Shown: positions 52,989 through 60,941 of the stretch, one piece after another | Numbering within the stretch: position 1 is the first letter of the stretch | Layout: every line of letters starts with the position of its first letter | NCBI RefSeq assembly: GCF_910592395.1 | Contig: NC_088309.1 | Span: forward strand, 14,884,599 to 14,948,598 | Reading direction: 5' to 3' | Length of the DNA stretch: 64,000 nucleotides | Source of the DNA: Lineus longissimus | Lineage: Eukaryota > Nemertea > Pilidiophora > Heteronemertea > Lineidae | Notes under the pieces: model-generated | What the model saw: the letters and a program-made list of their open reading frames with translations, nothing else | Database searches by the model: none | Told to the model about the DNA's origin: nothing | Translations under genes and position numbers: made by a program

Positions 52989-55613
52989 TTAACTCTTTCA
53001 CTGCCAGATATTTTTTCGATAAATACCCCTAGTTTGCCAGGAATTGCTGTATTTTGACCATTTTTGTGAAATAAAAATGAAATAGAAATAAAGAAGATAT
53101 ACCAATGAAACATGTCTTATTTTCTTTGTCTATGCTTCCTCTTCATGAAACAATTCAATAATACTTTCTTTCTGAGTGGTATACATTGAAACATTCATCT
53201 GGACAAAGGGTAACTTTGCACTTTACACAAAAGTAGCGAGAATCGCGCCTTTTTCCCTTTTTTTGACATACTCTACATTTCTTCTGCTTATGCTTCTTTC
53301 CCTCCCCAGCAGGGAACATAGCCTTCTTGTGGACTTTAAACCCACCAATGAGCCTACCTTGGGGGTCATGAATGGGTGCTCTACGGGGTGGTTGGGGTGC
53401 TGGAGGGGGGTTCTCATCATCTGAGCTGGACGGCATTTCCTCATCAGTTTTGCATAATTCTTTGATTATTGATAGCTGAAAGTCCAGTAATGACAACTTG
53501 TCATTTGGGTTATTGTCATTGTAAATGACATGGGCATTGTGTAAGGACAGTTCTAACAAATATAATACAAGTTTCTTGGTCCACTTGATTGTTTTTCTCA
53601 CAGAGGGGTAGTACGAAAGCATCTGGTCAATGCGGTCAACCCCATTCATATTCTCATTATAATCTATGACACACACAGGTTTGTTCACATTGGTACGAGC
53701 GCCACCCCTTCCCCTGATCTGAATTTCTCTCATTGCATTGTCATGCTTTGTACTTATAACTCTCACAGTTCGATTGTCCTGCCAAGCCATTATAAGGCAA
53801 CGTCCATTGTCTCTGGCAATAGTATCTCCTTTCTGAAGAGCGTGTCCACGAGTCCCAGCTTCACGAATCTCCAGTGGCTCTCCACGGTTTTTCCTCAGTG
53901 TACCAACAACATAGGTGTTCCTATCAAGTAATGTTTCACTCAGAGCAACTGAATTATAAAAGTTATCCATATAGAGTGAGATAAGTGTCCCAGTAGTCTG
54001 CCACAAAGAGCCATTACTATCTCCCGAAGTGTGTTTCGAGTTCCATCATAGATCTGCAAGTTCCAGCAGTACGCTGTATGAGAGTCTGCAAGGATGTAAC
54101 TCTTTATACCGTACTTGATTGGTTTCATAGGGTTATAAACCCTGAATGCTAGCCTCCCTTTCCAACGGAGCATACCTTCGTCTATGGATATGTGCTCATT
54201 CGGAGTGTAATAAGCACGAAACTTAGGAAGTAATGCGTCCAGGACAGGCCTTATTTTATAAAGCTTGTCTGCGTTGTCAGCAGGCATCGCTGCATTATCG
54301 TTGAAATGCAGGAACTTCATCAACAGCTGAAACCTGTTTCTAGACATAGTGTTATTGAAGAATGGGGTGGCGAGCACTTCATCAGTAGACCAGAACATAG
54401 ATAACTCAGGCTTTTTCGTGATACCAGTCAGCATGAGCAACCCGAGTAGTTTTTTCAACTCATCCATAGTCATAGCATCCCACTTTCGAACTCGTGAATG
54501 AGGGGAGGGAATAGCATTCAGACCAGTGAAGTATTGATCTGCATACCTGTTTGTTTCATTTACGATACCTTCCAAGACATCGTCATCAAAAAACAGGCGG
54601 AAATGATCGAGTGGGTTATTCCCTAGGTTGCGTGCAGGCCCTCTAGGCCCAGGGTTCCCGTCACAGGGCTGCACCACTGGCTGACGTCCAGCAGGCCCAA
54701 ATGGATTAGGGGGAAGAACTTGTGGTCTCCCTCTGCCTCTCCTGGCTCTTGCAGGTCCTCCACGATTCTGTTGGCCCCGGGCATGATTTGGTTGACCTCT
54801 ACCTCGATTTTGTTGACCTTGGGCCCCTCTCCCCCTTCCTTGGTTCCCTCGTCGACCTCTACCTCGTCTACGTCCCCTGCCCTGTCCCCTAGGAGTAGCA
54901 ACTGGTGCTAGAGGCCCACCATCACTATCTGAATCACCTGAGGCATTCCCTGCATCACTCCCGGAAGTGTCCATGCGGGCTGGACTATGGCCATGGCGTG
55001 CCCTTATTCTAGCACCACGGCGTACAGCCCCACGACCCCTAGCTGCATTAGTAGTAGTACTAGGCCCTGGTAAAGGTTCATTATCAACAGTGCTACCATC
55101 GTCACTATGTATATCTATATCTAAATCAGGCCTATTACTGCCGAGAGCATCGCCACTTTCACTGTCACTTTGATACACAGGCACATAGTCATTGTCTCTA
55201 CCATTATCGTTATCAGAGTCAACATCTGGGCCACCAAAATCGCCATCAACAGACTCAACAGCTCTCTCACCTGTATCAAGGCCTTCCTCAACATCACAAT
55301 CATATTCAGTGTCTGAATCATCGCCAAAAGGATCGCTTTCCGAACCAGAATCAGCGCAAATCTCAGCGACTTCTTCCACAGTGAAAGTTTTCCCTCTCCT
55401 GCCCGCCATTTTTGGCCAATGACGTCGCCTCGTAATGCTTACGCACACTTTCGATCGTCTGCTTGATGCCACATGAGTCATACATTGATTCTATGAGCTC
55501 AAATCGCCACGCCATCTGCTATAAGACCTTGAACTAAAAAAACGTTGATCGACGTCCTTTGGCAGTCAAGTGATTTATAGCAAAAACGTCGAACGACGTC
55601 CTTTGGCAGTTAA
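52989..55613 (-). mobile_element. piggyBac element, complete, with TTAA target duplication
   Basis: TTAA at 52989-52992 and 55610-55613 bounds the element. Removing it (and one TTAA) restores the copia gag frame across the site. The left end reads CTCTTTCACTGCCAG and the right end, inverted, CTGCCAAAGGACGTCG; only the ACTGCCA core is clearly shared. The right end has two tandem copies of a 31-bp motif ending CGTCCTTTGGCAGT (about 55541-55571 and 55583-55613). Confidence 0.9.
53155..55409 (-). pseudogene. piggyBac transposase with RG-rich N-terminal region, one frameshift
   Basis: From the ATG at 55409 (MAGRRGKTFTVEEVAEI): an acidic region (residues ~20-90), an Arg/Gly-rich disordered stretch (~120-215), then the transposase core. 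Core landmarks are HISIDEGMLRWKGR (first Asp), YMDNFYNS (second Asp), and MNGVDRIDQM (further Asp pair). A frameshift near 53990-54006 separates the first and second Asp. The C-terminal cysteine-rich domain (CRVCQKKG..CVKCKVTLCPDEC) binds element ends in this family. Cut-and-paste into TTAA is the known chemistry. Apart from the single frameshift it looks recent. Confidence 0.88.
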
Positions 55614-56055
55614 ACTCGGACGGTAAACCCTTCAGAATCATGGCCACTGTCAGACCATCGCTGATTGTTTCACCAGTGTCTTTGAGGGCAGCAACAATAT
55701 TCTCTGCACGTATGATATAATCAGTTACAGAATCACCAGGGCACAAGCTTAACGAAGTCAGTTCAGTGTACAAAGTTATTACTCTGGGTTTGCCTTTGGG
55801 CATATAATGCCCCCTGAGAATTCCTAACGCCTTACGCCCATCGTCCCTAGCATCTCTCATAATCAAGGATAAGCTGCGGTCATCTATATATTGTGACATC
55901 TCGGCAAAAGCCTCAGCATTCTTAGCTTCATCTACCTTAGTAGGATCTGTCTCTGAGTTTTTGTATACGCATGTGTCCGAGAAACCGCACTTCCCAAATT
56001 TCATATTTTCGTTCGTCTCCATCGAAATAAAGCCTTCTTCTGGGCCCATAACCTG
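55614..56055 (-). pseudogene. copia gag, N-terminal part
   Basis: A frame from the ATG at about 56049 (MGPEEGFISMETNENMKFGK) through a UBN2/copia-type gag domain (AEMSQYIDDRSLSLIMRDARDDGRKALGILRGHYMPKG, TELTSLSLCPGDSVTDYI, MILKGLPSEF), where the piggyBac element interrupts it at TTAA. No stops occur before the insertion. Confidence 0.85.
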
Positions 56056-56056
56056 T

Positions 56057-56621
56057 TGTGGTTGACATCATGTAGCAGCTGGACGGAGGATGATATTACA
56101 TTTTGAGAGATTGGACGGATAAAAGATATATAAAAATCGACAGAATAAAATCAACTCTTCATTCTCTTTTAGTAACACAGGAAGTAAGAACCTGCTTTAT
56201 TGCACATGCGCAGTAAACATACAATCAACCAAATACAAATAGCGAGGTTTAGATCCTCAACACCCGTAGCGACGCGTTCCCGTACCGCATGGCTATCCGA
56301 TTTAGCATCTACCGTTCCGGAACGACATCAGCGCCTCTAGTGTCAAGATCGTAAATTTGCCATTCTTGATTTTGGCGCCAAACGAATCCAAAAACGCGTT
56401 TTAACAATTAAGAATATATCAGCTACAAAAATTCGTTATTAACTGACTGGTGAAGAAACATACACAAATATCTAGGCTAGCAGGTGGAAAATTCAATTAT
56501 TATTTCACCACAAAGAGCTGCGATCTGTACGCAGATATGAGACCGCTATGGGGCGGGGACTATTTCTTTATGGGGCCTTATTGTTCAGCGTCTCCAAGGA
56601 ATTCTATTTTTAGAGTCCAAT
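56057..56621. other. probable copia LTR region and flank
   Basis: On the minus strand, leader-like AT-rich sequence with an ATATATAAA-like box (near 56128) and an AATAAA (near 56193) precedes the gag ATG, as expected of an LTR. No second copy was matched, so this is tentative. Confidence 0.4.
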
Positions 56622-56775
56622 GGGGGGGGGGTTGGGGGGGGGCCTTCCCCCCAATGTACTGACTAAAACCTGTCACTTTCAGAGATCGGGGGAGGGGGAT
56701 TGGGGGACTCATCCCCCAATGTACTGACTAAATATGTCAGAAGGACGGGGGTTTGGGGGGCTCCCCCATGTCAAA
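56622..56775 (+). repeat. G-rich ~70-bp tandem repeat with paired G and C runs
   Basis: The pattern TTGGGGG..CCCCCAATGTACTGACTAAA recurs 2-3 times. G-runs of 5-9 lie close together on the plus strand. Confidence 0.75.
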
Positions 56776-56816
56776 CAGTTGTGTGAGTTCACTAGAGCTT
56801 GCTCTTTACATATTAA
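56776..56816 (-). repeat. right copy of the 41-bp inverted repeat pair
   Basis: ACAGTTGTGTGAGTTCACTA then GAGCTTGCTCTTTACATATTA is the reverse complement of 49013-49053. Confidence 0.75.
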
Positions 56817-57907
56817 AATAGATGTTACGTCCTGTTAATGGGGCACGTCATCATCGCGTATATTTGGGAAAAACTCCCTAACGAGACCTTTAAATACATG
56901 ATGTCCCACATCCGCACTTCAGTGGCGCCGGTGTGAATAAATCTACTTGTGTGAATGGTCAATGGCTCATGACGTCATGGAATAATTGCGTCACGAGGAA
57001 GGAAACAATGGGATTCACGTCGGACGTCGTAACTGTGGGTGCGGCGCGTCAATGATGCAGGATCGGCCAACGCGCGGCCCATATGGAATGCGACAAAACT
57101 GTACCGGAACCAGAATTGTCATGGGCCTTCACAATTTTTTCCAGATATGATGGACATGATGGATATATGAATTTTGTTTACACTTTACATAACCATTACA
57201 CTCACTACGTTGTGCGAGTGAAAATAAAACGTTTTTTTATTAGAAGAATCATTTGTATATATAATGCTCTGATAAAGCTCAGTAGATATGACAAACATAC
57301 ACACGGGAATCACTAAAAAATGTGTCCGCTTAGAACTGGTTACATCACGAAAATATCTCTACATCCCTCGATGTGTACATGAATATGTACGAAATCGCTC
57401 ACAGCGAAGGAATTTATTCACATTTTTCATCTCCAAACCCGGCTAAAACCTTCGGTAATAAATCTTCATCTACGTTTCTACGGATAAGTGCCAGCCGGTA
57501 CTGCATGATGTAGTCAACTTCTCTGTATCACCCTGTATGATCACACCGCTCCGTAGTTCAAATAGGCCCCGTGTGGTGGCGTAGTAAGCGGAGCGCTGAT
57601 TGGTCCATATTATGGGTGAGTGGTGGGCGTGTCGTGACGTGCATGCCTATATTTGGGAGATCAGTAATGTACACTGGAGGCGAGGTATGACTGGGTTGTT
57701 CTAAAATATAGATTATTGAATCGGATATGCGACTGATTTCTAAACTACCGTAAAATTCCGATCTGATCATGTAAAAATAAGCTCCAAATATTGATTCGTA
57801 GCCACCTTAGTTCAAATGGCATTATTTCATGTTTTTATGCATTTTTAGTACTGATTCCAAGGTTTATCACTGGTTTCAAGGTTTCACTGGTTCCAAGCTT
57901 TATCACC
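56812..57907 (+). repeat. R1 copy B, right part
   Basis: It matches 18378-19459 in order and orientation, ending at TTTATCACCTACCGTT. The inner TIR (AACTCCCTAACGAGACC) ends at 56888. Confidence 0.8.
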
Positions 57908-58448
57908 TACCGTTGACGGACAGGTAGGCTCCATGCAGGACCCAAATAGGTACAGGCGAGATGATTTGAACTGACTGCGGCATTGCCCGGCGCATTGCGG
58001 TACGCTGGTGGCCTTATGATTGGTAGCGTATTTTGTGCATTGCCTCGGCGCATTGCAGTACGCTGCTGGCCTCCTGATTGGTGGCGTATTCGTGGTGCAG
58101 TGGCGCAGTGACGTATTCGTAATGCAGTGGCGCAGTGGCGCATTGCGGTTCATTCCCTGTATCCTGGTTGGTTGTTTCCTGGATATAAACTGCCTCTCCC
58201 TTGGCAGCGGGAGTTCAGTTCAGTTAGTGGAGTTCAGTTCAGTTAGTGGAGTTCAGTTCAGTTAGTGGAGTTCAGTTCAGTTAGTGGAGTTCAGTTCGGG
58301 TTCCATCTTAAGTTCGATAAGTTTCGACAAGGCTCCAAGAGATGAGAGTAATAAACAACACGTACGTATAACAACATTCTCGTGCGGATGTTCTTCCTTC
58401 TTCCATCCATGAGTTAGTTCCCCAAGGCAGAAACCCAGGAGATCGGAA
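57908..58448 (+). promoter_or_regulatory. LTR-like or promoter region with repeats and TATA box
   Basis: After the R1 boundary come two ~60-bp repeats with GGCGCATTGCGGTACGCT and GATTGGTGGCGTATT (inverted CCAAT boxes). A TATA-like GGATATAAAC follows at 58182. At 58210-58298 a 19-bp unit (GAGTTCAGTTCAGTTAGTG) repeats 4.7 times. AATAAA follows at about 58350. Upstream boxes, TATA and polyadenylation signal in this order fit an LTR, but no partner LTR is seen. A promoter for the FLYWCH ORF is the alternative. Confidence 0.5.
58210..58298 (+). repeat. 19-bp tandem repeat, 4.7 copies
   Basis: The unit GAGTTCAGTTCAGTTAGTG is repeated with essentially no divergence, just downstream of the TATA-like box, so it would lie in the transcript leader. 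Perfect copies imply recent expansion. Confidence 0.95.
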
Positions 58449-58601
58449 ATGGAGCCCGATAACAGCACATTGAGTTTGTACCGGTTCTCACGGACCGGCG
58501 AGCATTTAATTCATCAGAATTACAAGTTTCGTGTTAACACGAAGACACGCGATGGTGGCCGATATTGGAAATGCGTTGTCAAGACCTGCAGGGCTAAATA
58601 A
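58449..58601 (+). CDS. short FLYWCH-type zinc finger ORF
   Basis: A 50-residue frame from ATG 58449: it contains LSLYRF, GEHLIHQNYKFRVN and GRYWKCVVKTCRAK. These match the F-L-Y-W-C order of a FLYWCH zinc finger with CxxxxC cysteines. The TAA comes before the distal histidine pair needed to complete the finger, so it is either truncated or spliced onward; no clear donor is seen. FLYWCH fingers occur in animal TE-derived (often MULE-type) proteins and in DNA-binding regulators. It directly follows the LTR/promoter-like region. Confidence 0.55.
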   Translation: MEPDNSTLSLYRFSRTGEHLIHQNYKFRVNTKTRDGGRYWKCVVKTCRAK

Positions 58602-59873
58602 AAGCCACAACATATACGAACAATAGGTAAATATTATAGAGGACCTTATCTTTATTCACGGTGCATAATGGCAGTTATGGTACTTAATTAAAGAATCAAT
58701 ACATTAAATACACTTACCCGTACGGCCATTATCTTCATAATTACTATGATTGCATTAACGAGTATTTTGTGCATAAGTAAGCTTTATTACAATACGATTA
58801 GAAGATGTAATTAGAAGAAGACCGGTTAAAAAAGGTAACTTTCATTCCTCCTTGGTGCTCAGATGATAATGTTGTTAAAGTCATTTCTGCCTGATAATTC
58901 TTCCTTGTTGGATTTCAGATTAACCCATTCAGCTGAACACAACCACCTCAACATGAAGGCGAAACTACACTGTAAAAAGTGAGACACTATCGGAACACCG
59001 GCTCAACATTAGATTGAACATTTCCTCGCGTTCTCTCGTGTGCTTAACGTGTTCTCGTGATTTATATATGTTCTAGTTCTGTTCGAGAGAAAATTGTCTG
59101 TGCCACATGTGTTTCCCGCGTGTTCAAAAATTGTCTTTCTAAACCGGCAACAGTTAAGTAACGTTACCAGAACACCTGCGGAGAATGATGAACGGGATAG
59201 GCGCAGCGCGGAACACCCACTAAACGGCCGCCGTGTCTCGGGAGTGTTCTGTATCCGTGATGCATCATGAAGCGTTCCAAATCTAGTCAAGGTCAGTCGA
59301 CACGCGTCTCTGCCAGCAAAAAGGTATAAGCTCGTGTGGCCCTCAAATCCTCTAAATTCACCCGATTTCCCGATTCAATGAAGATGTCTCCAGTTGGTAA
59401 CTTCGGAGAGTAAAATGCATAGGTCCTTTTGACATTCTCGGTTGCCCACATCGCACTCGCACCTTTTGGCAATCCTGGCCTAAAAAAACTGGCATGCCCG
59501 GTCACTGTGACAACTGGCATTAGGACTATCGGTATACATGACATACAACATGTACAAATGCCACAATGCATTGTGGTGTATGATGGAGGCTGCGCGCTGC
59601 TCGTGCATGGGCACGCGCCCTAGTAGACTATAGGCCTATGTCATTGTCTTGTCATACACCGGTACCGGTATGTCAAACAGCAGCTGTTCATTATAATGTG
59701 TATATTCCTGTACCTAGAACCCATGCATATTTATAAAATAACCCCCGGCCCTGCTGAGTGAGAGGCCGTAGGGATGATCTGTTTTGACCTGGCAGGCTTA
59801 CAAGGCGATAGCCTGGCCCTGGAACAACCTGCTGGCATTCTGACCCCCCCTGCAAAACTGGCAATGGTGAGTT
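58602..59873. other. intergenic; cluster of GTGTTC/GAACAC words at 58990-59270
   Basis: No recognised gene. The minus-strand frame 59293-59571 is open but unfamiliar. GTGTTC or GAACAC hexamers occur about eight times in 280 bp. Confidence 0.4.
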
Positions 59874-60485
59874 GGTTCAAAACCTGGCACTGGCACTGGC
59901 AGTAGCCTATTATCGGATTCTTGATTGGGAATTTATCATGTAGGTCGTAGGCCTAAGTATTTAGTATACCATACGTATAATACACTTAGTGTTGGAATCA
60001 ATGGTTTGCTGCTGTGAGATACGAGATGTGTAAAAAGTGCTTTACAAAAAATGATGTATCTCATGATTGGCTGGTCCGATTTTGATGAAAAAAAGAAAAT
60101 TTTCTCAAATAAAAATCAAGTGAAAAATAAGTTGCGCGGATGCCAACTTTGGCTCGGTTTTTTTTGGGACAACCTGTTTTAGAAGATGTCCTCTTCTGAA
60201 TAAAATCATTGTGCGGTAGGGATGCCATGGTGGTAGGCTTTCAGACCAGGGATCCACCTGGAGTATGAAAGGTAGACTGCAGCCACTACTGCACTCAGAG
60301 TCCTAATAAGGGAATCTGATTAAATATAAAAATTTAAGTTGGTCCCTTTTAGTTTTACAGACACAATCATGTTGCAGGCCTTACTTATCTTCATACCCTG
60401 TATTTCTTGATACTAAGTTGAAACCTATATTTTAGTATATTTTCTGGTAAGAACACTGCCAGTGCCAGTGCCATAGTTTTGAACC
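59874..60485. mobile_element. 612-bp non-autonomous element, TIR GGTTCAAAAC..TGGCACTGGC
   Basis: The left end (59874-59902) and right end (60456-60485) are inverted copies over about 29 bp with one indel/mismatch. The shared CACTGGCACTGGCAG is internally repetitive. No ORF lies inside. Confidence 0.7.
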
Positions 60486-60941
60486 GACCCGGGCAAGGAT
60501 TTAAATCGGTCTACTGATTTATTTTTTCTCTTCCAGATTGATTAGGCTTAAAATTCTATTCTGTAAAATTAGAAATGCAAATTCTTTTAACACAGCAGGC
60601 ATTATTCCAATCTGTTTTTCAATAAATGAAAGTGAAATGGCGTTGAATAAGGGAGTAATTGTCTTCTTATCTGAGCAGGTTGGACAGTACAATGAAACCA
60701 TTGAAAAGTGTAGAGAACTGGGTATCGAAGTGAACAGAACAGAGACAACAATTGGAAGCTGGGGAATAATAGTTAACAGCTTCACATCACTTTGCATCAT
60801 TATTATGTTTTGCTTAACACAGAAATTCACGTTTAGCATCCTTTGGATTTAGTATCATTGCCTTAGGTGGGTGACTTCAATCTGTCTGGTTCATTGCTTT
60901 TTTGTAGATCAGAAATATCATAGCCGGAATTAGTATCCGTC
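60486..60941 (+). other. upstream region of the CMC-type ORF; possible exon at 60536-60852
   Basis: A strong 3' splice-site consensus (TTTTTTCTCTTCCAG, ending 60535) is followed by an open frame of about 105 codons to 60852, of unknown family with a hydrophobic C-terminus. A second acceptor-like TTTTTTGTAG lies at about 60906, 35 bp before the ATG of the large ORF. These could be upstream exons of one gene. Confidence 0.35.

Larger units (their letters stand above)
51130..56056 (-). mobile_element. Ty1/copia retrotransposon, internally deleted and split by piggyBac
   Basis: Gag lies at 55614-56055 and 52690-52988; RT and RNase H at 51391-52900. Gag runs directly into the RT start, so protease and integrase are absent. 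A purine-rich tract (minus strand, 51131-51150) lies beyond pol. The gag ATG sits in GGTTATGGGCCCAG, a leader form common in animal copia elements. LTRs were not matched. The sequence is otherwise well preserved. Confidence 0.85.

Noticed and set aside
58990-59290. Steroid-receptor (GTGTTC/GAACAC) response cluster
   Set aside because: The hexamers are frequent but not arranged as regular 3-bp-spaced inverted repeats; insufficient to call a regulatory element.
59874-60485. Terminal inverted repeats of the neighbouring CMC-type transposase
   Set aside because: The CACTGGC-containing ends enclose only 0.6 kb of non-coding DNA upstream of the ORF, so they do not bracket it; a relationship is possible but unsupported.
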